From a bacterium (lineage in GTDB: Bacteria > Krumholzibacteriota > Krumholzibacteriia > LZORAL124-64-63): a DNA stretch of 64,000 nucleotides. Made by a program: the position numbers and the translations under genes. The stretch covers positions 620,001-684,000 of the forward strand of contig JADJQR010000001.1 in the NCBI GenBank assembly GCA_016712675.1, given 5' to 3'. This document shows, one piece after another, positions 51,301 to 64,000 of this stretch; the stretch's first letter is position 1; the number at the start of each line of letters is the position of its first letter. The notes under the pieces were generated by a model, which did no database searches, was not told where the DNA came from, and worked only from the letters and a program-made list of their open reading frames with translations.

Positions 51301-54300
51301 ATGCCCGCCAGACGTCAGTTCCTCGCCCTCTGCGTGGTCGTGGGCGCCAGCCTGTGCCTGCCGCCCGCCGCTCCCGCCGCTCCCGCCGCTCCCGCTCCCG
51401 AAGTCCAGCGATCCGCCCAGCCGGCGATGTACTTCAGCGAGGTGCCGGGCAAGACCGCCGGCGACACCATCGACCTGATGGGGCCCAAAGGTCAGTATCC
51501 GTACCGGGGCGACTTCGAGAACGCCTGGGCGCGGCCGGGCAGCGCCGGCCTGCTCCCGCACGGCTGGTATTCGGTCGACGAGACGGCCCCGCCGAGCAGA
51601 TGGCATGTCGACACGTACGGCGTGGTGCCCCCGCTGGTGGGAGCCGCGTTCTGGTGCGGCGACATCGCCTTCGCCTCGTGCGGCGCCGGCGACCCCCACG
51701 GTGGATACGGCAGCAACTGGCGCGAAGTCCTCGAGTTCCGCAAGACCGTGGGCGCGGCCGCGACCGTTCGCGTGCAGGGCCATCTGGTGTACGACTGCGA
51801 ACCGGGCTACGACTTCATCACCCTGCAGCGCCGCACGGCCGCCCACCCGGACTTCGAGCCGACCGCCGGCGGCCAGGGCCTGTCCTGGGACGGCATCGGC
51901 GTGCGCACGGTCGACTACACGTTCACCTATGTCACGTCCGAGTTGTTCCATGGCACCGACGTGGCCGTGGCATTCGTCTTCGACTCGGACGAAGCCTGGT
52001 CCGATGCCGACTGCCTGTGGCCGACGAACGGCGCGGCCCGCGTCGACAACCTCACCGTCACCGTCACGACGACGGGCGCGAACGCCGGTGTCTACACCGA
52101 GAACTGCGACGCCTTCGGTCCCGACTGGGTGGACATGCCGAATCAGGGCGTGGGCGACTTCGCGCGCGTGTGGACCCTGCTCGGCGACGCCGATGACTGC
52201 GCCTCGAACTACTCCAACGTGGTCGCCTTCATCGACGACGGCCTGGTGGTTCCCGGCACCGGCGGCACCGTCGGGGCGCCGGGCAACGACTACGGCCCTC
52301 CTGGCGGCTACATCGTGAACAATACGGGCGGTCTGCTCGGGCCCTCGTACCATATCGAGAACGCGATCTACTCCCCGATCATGACCTGGCCGGACACGAC
52401 CATGGACGGCATGAGCCTCGCGTTCGACGTCTACCGGCACGAGCTGCTGATCGCCAACGACACGCCGGGCATTTTCTACACCTGGGCGGTGCGCACCGAA
52501 TGGGGGGACACCACCATATATATCCCGGAGAATCCGGGCCCGTGGGCGCATCGTGCATCGGTCTACTATGGAGGCCCGGGTTACCTGCGTTCGGTCAACA
52601 TCGTGGACGACCTGGTCGATCCCGAAGCGACGCAATGCCAGATCAGGCTGGGCGTCGTGGAGCTCGGCTGGCAGTTCGGCTACGGCGACGGCACCAATGG
52701 CACGCCGGCGCCGTACTTCGACAATGTGCGTGTGAAGATCTACCCGATCGGCGGCCCCGCCATCGCCGTCACCGAATACCGCTTGGCGAACGACGGCTTT
52801 CCCGCCATCGGCGACCTCGACCTAGTAGACCTGGGCCGGAACTCGATCCGCTTCGACATGGCCGCGAACATTTCGCCGCGCACGCACCTGCGCAACGATC
52901 CGGGCGACTCGATCTGGATCGACGTGAAGCCGCGCAACGGCGCCACGCTGGACATGCCCGTGATGCACTGGACGTTCGCGCGCCGCAACCCGCTGTTCGA
53001 CCCGTACCGCTCGTTGCCGGCCAACCCGGTGGTCGGACGTACCACGCGCACCGCCGCCGGCGCAACCGTGCTCAACCGCTACAACTTCGACCTGCCCGAC
53101 ACCGGCCTGATCTTCCCGGGCGACGTGCTGCACTACTACTTCGCGGCCACGGACCACGTGGCCGGCGACAGCCGGACGTCGTACGTCCCGGTCGACCGCA
53201 GCGGCTTCGGCAACCCGGAGCCGCAGGTGTACCCGGGCGCGTTCTCGGTCAGCGGCTTGCCGTCGATCTCCGATGCCCAGGGCACCCAGCCGCGCGTGCT
53301 GTTCTGGAACGACGCCGGCTTCAGCGGGGGCGAGGACGAGTGGTACGGCGCGCTGCGGCAACTCTGCCTCGAGCCGGGCGTCGACGTGGACGTGTTCGAC
53401 ACCCACGCGCCGACGTCCGGCGTCGGCAACGGGCTCGGCGGCCGGGCGACGCTCGGCCAGATCGGCGGCTACACGGACCTGTTGTACACGTCGGGCGACC
53501 TCGGCACGTGGACCCTTTCGAACGGCGACTTCCTGGGCGACCCTGGCAACGACCTCGGCCTGCTGGAGGCCTGGTTCGCGCTGGGCGGCCGTGACATGTT
53601 CCTGTCCGGCGACGACCTCGCGAGCAGCCTGCACGCTTCCGGCCCGGCCGCCCGCGCCTTCCTGGAGAACCGGCTGGGCGTGACCTTCGTCGACCCCGAC
53701 GTTCGCGACAACATCGCCGGCCAGACCGCGCCGCTCGTGGTCACGACGGCGTCCAATTCCGTGTTCACGACGGTGAGCGACTGGCTGGCCTACGGCGGCT
53801 GCGCCGGCATCAACGACTTCGACAACGTGGTGCCGTTGGGCGGCGCCACTCGCCTGGCGCAGTTCACGGCGCCGGGCGGCGTGGAGACGCCGTACCCTTA
53901 CGCGGCGGCGATCCTGAACGCGAGCGGCTCCGGGCGCGTGGTGTCCATGAACCACGACCTGATGTACGTGCTTCAACCCGCTGCCAAGTCCCCGTCGCCG
54001 CTCAATCGGCGCACGGTCCTGCTGCTGGACGTCCTGAACCACTTCGGTGTCCCCAACTGCCAGGGGACCGGCGCGTCCGACGTTCCCGCCGCCGCCGGCG
54101 CCTTCGCCGTCTCCGCCCACCCCAACCCCTTCAATCCGAGGATCTCCGTGGACTGGACGCTGCCGCGCCCCGGCCACCTGGCGGTGAAGGTGTTCGATGT
54201 GCGCGGCGCGCTGGTGCGCACGCTGCACGACAGCGTCGTGGTCGTCGGGAGCGGCAGGCTTGCCTGGGACGGCGTGGACGACGGTGGCCGCGCGGTGCCC

Positions 54301-54372
54301 TCGGGGCTGTACTTCGTGGAGACGCGCGCCGCCGACCTGGTCGCCGTGCGCAAGGTCACGCTGCTCAGGTGA
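51301..54372 (+). CDS. Secreted ~1000-residue protein with FlgD-like tail, paralogue B
   Basis: 1023 residues; the ATG at 51301 follows GGAGGGG and opens a signal peptide that ends in an Ala/Pro repeat (PAAPAAPAAPAPEVQ). Same layout as the gene at 48034, block by block: MYFSEVPGKTAGDTIDLMGP, WHVDTYGVVPPLVG, NNTGGLLGPSYHIENA, YGDGTNGTPAPYFDNVRVKI, VLFWNDAGFSGGEDEWYGAL, DTHAPTSGVGNGLGGRATL, LLYTSGDLGTWTLSNGD and AHPNPFNPRISVDWTLP plus the Ig-like tail. Differences cluster in the signal region and in loops (for example the YIPENPGPWAHRA segment replacing a shorter DWKNRN). A gene duplication retained with divergence. Function unknown; no catalytic residues recognised. Confidence 0.88.
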   Translation: MPARRQFLALCVVVGASLCLPPAAPAAPAAPAPEVQRSAQPAMYFSEVPGKTAGDTIDLMGPKGQYPYRGDFENAWARPGSAGLLPHGWYSVDETAPPSRWHVDTYGVVPPLVGAAFWCGDIAFASCGAGDPHGGYGSNWREVLEFRKTVGAAATVRVQGHLVYDCEPGYDFITLQRRTAAHPDFEPTAGGQGLSWDGIGVRTVDYTFTYVTSELFHGTDVAVAFVFDSDEAWSDADCLWPTNGAARVDNLTVTVTTTGANAGVYTENCDAFGPDWVDMPNQGVGDFARVWTLLGDADDCASNYSNVVAFIDDGLVVPGTGGTVGAPGNDYGPPGGYIVNNTGGLLGPSYHIENAIYSPIMTWPDTTMDGMSLAFDVYRHELLIANDTPGIFYTWAVRTEWGDTTIYIPENPGPWAHRASVYYGGPGYLRSVNIVDDLVDPEATQCQIRLGVVELGWQFGYGDGTNGTPAPYFDNVRVKIYPIGGPAIAVTEYRLANDGFPAIGDLDLVDLGRNSIRFDMAANISPRTHLRNDPGDSIWIDVKPRNGATLDMPVMHWTFARRNPLFDPYRSLPANPVVGRTTRTAAGATVLNRYNFDLPDTGLIFPGDVLHYYFAATDHVAGDSRTSYVPVDRSGFGNPEPQVYPGAFSVSGLPSISDAQGTQPRVLFWNDAGFSGGEDEWYGALRQLCLEPGVDVDVFDTHAPTSGVGNGLGGRATLGQIGGYTDLLYTSGDLGTWTLSNGDFLGDPGNDLGLLEAWFALGGRDMFLSGDDLASSLHASGPAARAFLENRLGVTFVDPDVRDNIAGQTAPLVVTTASNSVFTTVSDWLAYGGCAGINDFDNVVPLGGATRLAQFTAPGGVETPYPYAAAILNASGSGRVVSMNHDLMYVLQPAAKSPSPLNRRTVLLLDVLNHFGVPNCQGTGASDVPAAAGAFAVSAHPNPFNPRISVDWTLPRPGHLAVKVFDVRGALVRTLHDSVVVVGSGRLAWDGVDDGGRAVPSGLYFVETRAADLVAVRKVTLLR

Positions 54373-54394
54373 GGGAGCGCCCCCCGCAGACAAT

Positions 54395-54422
54395 GGGAGC
54401 CGGTCACGGTCGACCGGCTCCC
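54395..54422. terminator. Stem-loop after paralogue B, between convergent genes
   Basis: GGGAGCCGGTC pairs perfectly with GACCGGCTCCC (six-base loop), followed by TCGTTGTT, 22 bp after the stop and 34 bp before the end of the convergent lipoprotein gene. Confidence 0.65.
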
Positions 54423-54456
54423 TCGTTGTTCGGCCCGGCGACAGGTTGCCGACGCC

Positions 54457-55677
54457 TCATTCGGTGATCGTCAGCGTGTAGTCCTGGTTGCGCACCTGGG
54501 CCTCGGGATCGCACTGGTCGTAAACCGTCACGCGCACGTCCCAAGTGCCGATCGCCTGCGCGGTCGGCGTGCCGGCCAGCGTGCCGTTGCCCAGGGTCTC
54601 CAGGCCGGGGATGGTCACCGTCGGAATGGCCCAGCGCGTGACCTGGCCCTGGCCGCCACTGGTCGTCGGGGTGAACGAGTAAGCCTGCCCGAAGCGACCG
54701 GCTGGCGGCGCCCCGCTGGTGATCACCAACTCCGGGCAGTTGCCAATGCTCTGGCGGGTCACGGTGTCGCTGCAGTTGCCGCCGCAGTACGGGGGCGAAT
54801 GGCTGCGCCACGTCGAGCGCTTGATGGCCGTGTTCGGGCCGGTCAGCGTCAGCGTGCCGCGTTCGCGGTAGTTCTCGCCGTTGAACTCGAAGCGGAACAT
54901 GTCGCCGCAGATCACGCCCAGGAAGGTGTCGCCGCCCTGGTCGGTGTAGCTGGCGTCGGTGCCGTCCTGGGTGACGACCATGGTGATGTTGCCGCCGTCG
55001 TTCTCGCCGCAGTCGTTGGCGCACTGCCAGGTCCCGTTCCAGGTGCCCGAGAAGTTGGCGGGTGCCTCGCAGCGGCCCTCGGCGATGTCCATCGCCACGG
55101 CGTCGACGCTCAGCGTGGCGTCGATGTTGGCGGTCACTGTCAGGCAGATGGTCATCATGCCCAGGTTGATCACCTCCAGCGTGGCCTCGTCGGCCGCCAC
55201 TGTCGGGGGATCGACGACCAGCGCGGTGCCGTGGCTCACGGTGAACGGCCCGTAGGCGATGCCGGACTCGCAGACCGTGTCCGGATTGCTGCCGACGCGG
55301 ATGGTGGCGGTGGCGCCGATATCGTCGGCCTTGCCGAACAGGCGCGCCGCCTTGCGCGCGATCAGCTTCCACAGCGGGATGCCGTCGATGGTCACGTGGT
55401 CGAGCGTGCCGGCCACGTCGATCACCGCCGACTCGACGTACGGTACGTCGGGCGGCAGCTGCAGCGTCAGGTTGATGGTCGTCGGCTGGTTGGCCAGCAG
55501 CGGCACGTCGACCACGGCGTTCTCCAGCGGGGCCACCAGGCGGTACGGCACGTCCGCGGCCGGGCCGGCCGGGTCGTCGTCCGAGCAGCCGGGCAGGAAG
55601 GCGAACAGCAGCAGGGCGCAGGCGACAGTGCCCCAACCTTGGGCGCAGCGACGGGGCGACAGGACGGGATTCCGCAT
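54457..55677 (-). CDS. Lipoprotein with C-terminal putative Ig (He_PIG-like) domain
   Basis: 406 residues. The ATG at 55677 is chosen for the excellent GAGGAGGT six bases upstream and the lipoprotein signal that follows (LLLFAFLPGC, Cys31). The mature start SDDDPAGPA is acidic and flexible. The middle part has beta-rich segments with paired cysteines (TWQCANDCGEND, PPYCGGNCSDT), and the end (about 318-406) carries ITSGAPPAGRFGQAYSFTPT and NGTLAGTPTAQAIGTWDVRV, typical of the putative Ig domain called He_PIG. No enzyme motif. Probably an envelope-attached binding or structural protein. Divergent from the PFOR gene, sharing a 331-bp region with a palindromic site. Confidence 0.85.
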   Translation of the reverse strand: MRNPVLSPRRCAQGWGTVACALLLFAFLPGCSDDDPAGPAADVPYRLVAPLENAVVDVPLLANQPTTINLTLQLPPDVPYVESAVIDVAGTLDHVTIDGIPLWKLIARKAARLFGKADDIGATATIRVGSNPDTVCESGIAYGPFTVSHGTALVVDPPTVAADEATLEVINLGMMTICLTVTANIDATLSVDAVAMDIAEGRCEAPANFSGTWNGTWQCANDCGENDGGNITMVVTQDGTDASYTDQGGDTFLGVICGDMFRFEFNGENYRERGTLTLTGPNTAIKRSTWRSHSPPYCGGNCSDTVTRQSIGNCPELVITSGAPPAGRFGQAYSFTPTTSGGQGQVTRWAIPTVTIPGLETLGNGTLAGTPTAQAIGTWDVRVTVYDQCDPEAQVRNQDYTLTITE

Positions 55678-55765
55678 CGCGGGACCTCCTCGACATGTGC
55701 AGGACCGGGATTCGGGCAGGAGCGGGCGACGGGCCAGTGTACCCCAAGTCCGCCATAGCCCACCA

Positions 55766-55781
55766 GTAAAGTGTGCTTTAC
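55766..55781. promoter_or_regulatory. Palindromic candidate operator upstream of the PFOR gene
   Basis: GTAAAG-tgtg-CTTTAC, a perfect six-base inverted repeat with a four-base centre, AT-rich within GC-rich surroundings. It sits 89 bp from the lipoprotein start and 228 bp from the PFOR start, in the 331-bp divergent region 55678-56008. A TGC-TATCGT extended -10-like element at 55911-55919 could serve the PFOR gene. Nothing else is recognised in this gap. Confidence 0.4.
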
Positions 55782-56008
55782 GGCGAGGCGGCGGCAGGCC
55801 GGGGTGGCCGGTCCAGGCGGACACAGATCGGCAATGGTATCCAGTATCAAATGGATGGACCCGACTGACGCAATCCTCATCTATTTCGTCGTGTTCCCGG
55901 GCACCCCCGGTGCTATCGTACCGCCGTGCTGTCACGGCCCCCGCGGCGGGGGGCCGGCCTGCCCCCCGGGCGCCACGGACCGCCGCGCAGACAGAAGGAG
56001 CCCCCTCG

Positions 56009-60640
<4,632 letters not shown>

Positions 60641-60667
60641 TGGCCCGGGTCCGCTGGCCGCAGCGAA

Positions 60668-60692
60668 GGGGCGCCGTCACCGACGGCGCCCC
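60668..60692 (+). terminator. Stem-loop terminator after the PFOR gene
   Basis: GGGGCGCCGTC pairs perfectly with GACGGCGCCCC around ACC, then TGTTCCTT, 27 bp after the stop and before the convergent small membrane-protein gene. Confidence 0.75.
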
Positions 60693-60729
60693 TGTTCCTT
60701 GATCGCGGGCCCGGCGGCCCAACCGAAGG

Positions 60730-61074
60730 CTACATCCAGCCGCGTCCGTGCGCGTAGCGTACGCCCAACCAGACCACGGCCGCCACCGGGACCAGCCCCA
60801 GCGCGTAGCGGCGCCAGTGGGCCAGGGTGGCCGGTTGCCCCTCGGACGTCTGCCCGCCCAGGCGCGCGATGTCGACGAAGCGCACGACCAGCAGCAGCAC
60901 GACCAGCCCGACGTAGAGCCCGTCCAGCGCCGAGGGCGCCGGTCGCTTCGCGGCGTAGAACGCGCAGAAGAACAGGAAGACGTTGCCGACGGCCATCCAG
61001 TAGACGCGCGCAAGCGCGGCCAGGCAACCGGTCTGGGGCGGGGACGTGGCAGGCTGATGCGCATTGCCGGACAT
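60730..61074 (-). CDS. Small membrane protein of unknown function
   Basis: 114 residues; ATG at 61074 after GGAGGTC. Three hydrophobic helices (ALARVYWMAVGNVFLFFCAF; LYVGLVVLLLVVRFVDI; ALGLVPVAAVVWLGVRYA) with a hydrophilic, His/Pro-containing N-terminus (MSGNAHQPATSPP). The middle loop RLGGQTSEGQPATLAHWRRY is reminiscent of small uncharacterised bacterial inner-membrane proteins, but I cannot name a family. It has its own candidate promoter with an extended -10. No operon partner. Confidence 0.75.
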   Translation of the reverse strand: MSGNAHQPATSPPQTGCLAALARVYWMAVGNVFLFFCAFYAAKRPAPSALDGLYVGLVVLLLVVRFVDIARLGGQTSEGQPATLAHWRRYALGLVPVAAVVWLGVRYAHGRGWM

Positions 61075-61252
61075 GGCGACCTCCAGGAGCCCGTACGTGA
61101 CGGGGCAGGCACACGGCGGCGCGTCGACGACGCCCGTCGCGTGTCCTGGATGGCGGCCCGACCACCCGATCCGATCCTGCGCCTGCCCCGGGACGGGGCA
61201 TCGCACCCTTGGCTGGCGCCGTGGTGCGGCGCCGTAACATGCCGATCTGCCC

Positions 61253-61281
61253 ATGATAACAGGCATCGGCCCGGATGCCAG
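61253..61281 (-). promoter_or_regulatory. Candidate promoter of the small membrane-protein gene, extended -10
   Basis: On the minus strand, CTGGCA (61281-61276), a 17-nt spacer whose last bases are TGT, then TATCAT (61258-61253; five of six consensus bases). Leader of about 170 nt. Confidence 0.5.
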
Positions 61282-61297
61282 TCTTGAACGGCTCGAC

Positions 61298-64000
61298 TCA
61301 GGCGTCGCCGCAGGCGGCGCGCAGGGCACGCGCCACGTCGTCGCCGTTGAACGGCTTGGACAATTTGGCAGCGAATCCGTGGCGGCCGTGATCGGACATG
61401 ACCGGATCGTGGGAGTACCCGCTGGTCACGATCGCGCGCGCAGCCGGGTCCATCTCCCGCAGGCGCGCCATCGCCTCTCGCCCGCCCATGCCGCCGGGCA
61501 CGGTCAGGTCCATGATTGCGGCGTGGAACGGTCGGCCCTCGGCTGCGGCCGCTGACCAGGCGTCCAGTACCTGACGGCCGTCCGCCACGGCCGTGACCAG
61601 GTGACCCTGGCGAGTCAGCAGGCGGACCAGGAGGTCGCGGACGGGCTCCTCGTCGTCCATCACCAGCAGCCGATAGCCGGGCGCGGCGTCGGGCGTGTCC
61701 GGCTTCCGCAGGGAAACCGGCTCCTCGCGGCTGGCTGGCAGCAGCACCGTGAACTCCGTCCCGCTGCCCGCCTCGGACGTGACGCGCAGCGAGCCGCCGT
61801 GGCGCTCGATCACCGAATGCGTGATCGCCAACCCCAGACCCGTGCCCGTGTCCTTGGTCGTGAAGTAGGGTTCGAAGATACGTTCGAGGTCGCCCCGGTC
61901 GATGCCGCAGCCCTCGTCACGGATACGGATCTCCACCTGCCGTCCGGAGTCGCCGTCGGTTCCAGTGAGCGCGGCATTGCGCGCGGTCACCCAGACGCGG
62001 CCGCCGTCGGGCATCGCCTGCCGGGCATTGATCAGCAGGTTGCTGATGACCTGCTCCAACTGTCCCGCGTCGACCTCGGCGCACCAAAGTTCGTCCGCGA
62101 GGTCGAGTTCGAGCGAGACATTGGTGCCGGCGATCGCCAGTTCCGACGCCTCCCTCACCAGCGCGCGCAGATCGACCAGGTGCCTCTGCGGCGAGCCGCC
62201 GCGCGCGAAGGTGAGCAGCTGCGCGGTCAGCCGTCTTGCCCGTTCCGATGCGGTCACGATCTGTTCGAGCGGAGGGCGTTGCCGTCCCGTGCAGTCCATC
62301 TCCAGAAGCGTCGCGTTGCCCATGATCACGGTCAGGAGGTTGTTGAAATCGTGCGCGATGCCTCCAGCCAGGACGCCCAGCGACTCCAGCTTCTGCGAAC
62401 GGAGAGCGGCCTGCGCCGCCCGTCGGCGCTCGGTGGTGTCCCGGAACGCGATCACCATGCCGCCGCCCGGCCCGCCGGCAGCCAGCGGGGCTGCCGCGCA
62501 CTCGAGGACCGACTGCCCGTGCTCGCCGCCGCGGAGCAGGTACTCGAAGAACGCCTGCGTCCCGGGAGAGCCAGTCGTGTCCACGCCGGCAAGCGCACGG
62601 CGGGCCGCTGCTCCGAGCCCGGGCAGGCAGGCTTCGAGCGGCATCCCGGCCAGCCCGCTCCCTGCGCGACCGACCAGCGCGGCGGCGGCCGGATTGGCCA
62701 GGCTGATCGTCCAGGCGCCGTCCAGGGCGACCACGCCGTCGGAGATGCTCGCCAGGACCGCCCCGAGCCGCCGCGACTCCGCGCGCACCGCCGCTTCCGA
62801 GCTCGCAAGCTCTTCCGTCCGCAGGGCCACCTCGGCGGACAGGCGTCGCGCGTAGCGACGTCCCTGCACGAGCGAGCCCACGAGCCAGACCAGGCCCACC
62901 AGCGCGCAGGCCGCCAGAACGGCGAACCACGGGCGGGCGTGCAGGGGCGGCGCCACGACAATCCAGTCGGTCGACGCGACCCTGCTGCCTCGTCCGTCGA
63001 TGTCGATCGCCCGCGCATGGAACCGGTAGCGACCCGGTCGCAGGTTGGTGTAGCGGATCGAACGCGCCGGATTGGTGGCGGGGGTCGACCAGCCGGCATC
63101 CCCGCCTTCGAGGTACGTGGTGAAACGGAGTCGCGCCTCGTCGCGGAAGGCAGGGGCGGCAAACCGCACGACCAGCTCGTGGGCCGACGGTGGCACGCGC
63201 AGCTCGACCGAGGGTGGGTGCCGCACACTGTCCAGTTCGATGGCGTCGAGCCACAGCAGCAGGTCGGCGCGGCTGCGCACCCGGAGGCGCTCGTCGAACA
63301 CCGAGACGCCGCCATTGGTGCCGATCCACACGCGGTTCTCGGCGTCGCAGATGAGGGCGTCGCGATTGACCTCGGCTCCAGCCAGGCCATCGGCAACGCC
63401 GAAGCGTCGCAGCAGGTGTCCGTCCCAGACGAGCACCCCGGCGCCGGTGCCGAACCAGATGCGGCCGCGACGATCGCGCATGATCGCGTAGACCGGCTCG
63501 CCGATCACCGGTTCGGGCGCAGTCGTCGGTTCCAGCCTGCCATCGCGCACGCGGCTCAGGCCGCCGGTCGTGCCAACCCATACCTCGCCGGCGGTCGGCT
63601 CGAACAGCGCGAATGCGCTGCCGTGTCCGTGCGGCTCCTCGCCGCGCCAATGGACGACCTGGCCATCATGCACGCGGAAGACGCCTTCGGTCGTGGTGGC
63701 GACCAGCAACGCGCCGTCGCCAGCCACATGCAGGCGCCGCACGACGGGCTGGCGTCCCTCCCCGCGATCGAACAGGTCGACGCGACCGAAGCGGTTCCCG
63801 TGGCGGCGATACAACCCCGTGGCGGTGCCCACCCAGAGCTCGCCGTCGCCGCCGTGCAGCACGGTGTAGACCGATCCGACGAGTCCATCCGCCCCGTCGT
63901 GCCAGCGGATGTCGCCTGCCGGCCCGAGGCGCGCCAGGCCGCTGCGATCCATCGCCACCCAGAGCGCTCCCGTCGGATCCTCGTAGAGGTCCATGGCCCG
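61298..64000 (-). CDS. Propeller-type hybrid sensor histidine kinase (5' end outside window)
   Basis: At least 900 residues; the frame is open to the right edge, so the start, and probably a signal peptide plus further propeller blades, are missing. Visible order (numbers from the first visible Met at 63994): two-component-regulator propeller repeats (about 1-240; GELWVGTATGLYRR, GEVWVGTTGGLSRV, GRIWFGTGAGVLVW, NRVWIGTNGGVSVF), Y_Y_Y domain (about 255-345, RYTNLRPGRYRFHARAID), one membrane helix (about 352-375), PAS (about 405-520), HisKA with H548 in GGIAHDFNNLL, HATPase (about 640-755, KDTGTGLGLAITHSV), and receiver with D829 (IMDLTVPGGMGG). This resembles Bacteroidetes hybrid two-component systems that sense periplasmic glycans, but here without a fused AraC output. 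The target gene is unknown. Confidence 0.92.
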   Translation of the reverse strand, partial: RAMDLYEDPTGALWVAMDRSGLARLGPAGDIRWHDGADGLVGSVYTVLHGGDGELWVGTATGLYRRHGNRFGRVDLFDRGEGRQPVVRRLHVAGDGALLVATTTEGVFRVHDGQVVHWRGEEPHGHGSAFALFEPTAGEVWVGTTGGLSRVRDGRLEPTTAPEPVIGEPVYAIMRDRRGRIWFGTGAGVLVWDGHLLRRFGVADGLAGAEVNRDALICDAENRVWIGTNGGVSVFDERLRVRSRADLLLWLDAIELDSVRHPPSVELRVPPSAHELVVRFAAPAFRDEARLRFTTYLEGGDAGWSTPATNPARSIRYTNLRPGRYRFHARAIDIDGRGSRVASTDWIVVAPPLHARPWFAVLAACALVGLVWLVGSLVQGRRYARRLSAEVALRTEELASSEAAVRAESRRLGAVLASISDGVVALDGAWTISLANPAAAALVGRAGSGLAGMPLEACLPGLGAAARRALAGVDTTGSPGTQAFFEYLLRGGEHGQSVLECAAAPLAAGGPGGGMVIAFRDTTERRRAAQAALRSQKLESLGVLAGGIAHDFNNLLTVIMGNATLLEMDCTGRQRPPLEQIVTASERARRLTAQLLTFARGGSPQRHLVDLRALVREASELAIAGTNVSLELDLADELWCAEVDAGQLEQVISNLLINARQAMPDGGRVWVTARNAALTGTDGDSGRQVEIRIRDEGCGIDRGDLERIFEPYFTTKDTGTGLGLAITHSVIERHGGSLRVTSEAGSGTEFTVLLPASREEPVSLRKPDTPDAAPGYRLLVMDDEEPVRDLLVRLLTRQGHLVTAVADGRQVLDAWSAAAAEGRPFHAAIMDLTVPGGMGGREAMARLREMDPAARAIVTSGYSHDPVMSDHGRHGFAAKLSKPFNGDDVARALRAACGDA

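Overview
The window is a high-GC (roughly 70%) bacterial chromosome segment with about 33 protein genes, no recognisable rRNA or tRNA, no insertion sequence and no CRISPR array. The organism has an outer membrane (an OmpLA-type phospholipase with an intact active site, many lipoproteins), is probably motile (three chemoreceptors), and exports large proteins that end in a 'NPFNP' motif plus a FlgD/Ig-like tail. That tail, together with the GC content and the mix of gene families, points to an uncultivated lineage near the FCB group such as Eisenbacteria or Krumholzibacteria. This placement is an inference from gene style, not a phylogeny.

Layout. 1-10363: tail of a PhoU-like gene, a secreted GH16 glucanase with CBM6, then a signalling block (sCache chemoreceptor, MFS/spermidine-synthase fusion, HD-GYP response regulator, dCache chemoreceptor). 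10422-16641: subtilisin-like secreted protease, di-haem cytochrome c peroxidase lipoprotein, hybrid PAS histidine kinase, lamin-tail-domain secreted protein. 16874-20582: a two-gene operon with two CydA-like membrane proteins, the second fused to an eight-haem cytochrome c region. 21192-23494: secreted Cache protein followed by a chemoreceptor with no clear HAMP domain. 23663-36541: photolyase, a 1623-residue gingipain-like protein, Ser/Thr kinase with a TolB-like propeller, purine nucleoside phosphorylase, prolyl oligopeptidase, small membrane protein. 36647-47888: membrane/TPR protein, large lipoprotein, phospholipase A1, TerC, cysteine-desulfurase-like aminotransferase, tricorn-type protease. 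48034-54372: tandem pair of about 1025-residue secreted paralogues. 54457-64000: Ig-domain lipoprotein, an enlarged pyruvate:ferredoxin oxidoreductase, small membrane protein, and a propeller-type hybrid histidine kinase running off the right edge.

How the genes fit together. The content suggests a heterotroph that degrades polymers (glucanase and several peptidases, with intracellular or periplasmic tricorn and POP finishing peptides), oxidises pyruvate through a ferredoxin-linked enzyme, and meets oxygen or peroxide with a cytochrome c peroxidase and an unusual bd-family, c-type-haem-fused membrane complex. Most genes look like single transcription units: stem-loop terminators separate many of them, and several candidate promoters have an extended -10 (TGN before the hexamer). 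The clear operons are 16874/17940 and 21192/21809.

The most noteworthy locus is 16874-20582. It has two CydA-superfamily subunits with complementary patterns of haem-ligand candidates, no CydB, and a c-type haem wire attached to the second subunit. This looks like a member of the bd superfamily that does not take electrons directly from quinol.
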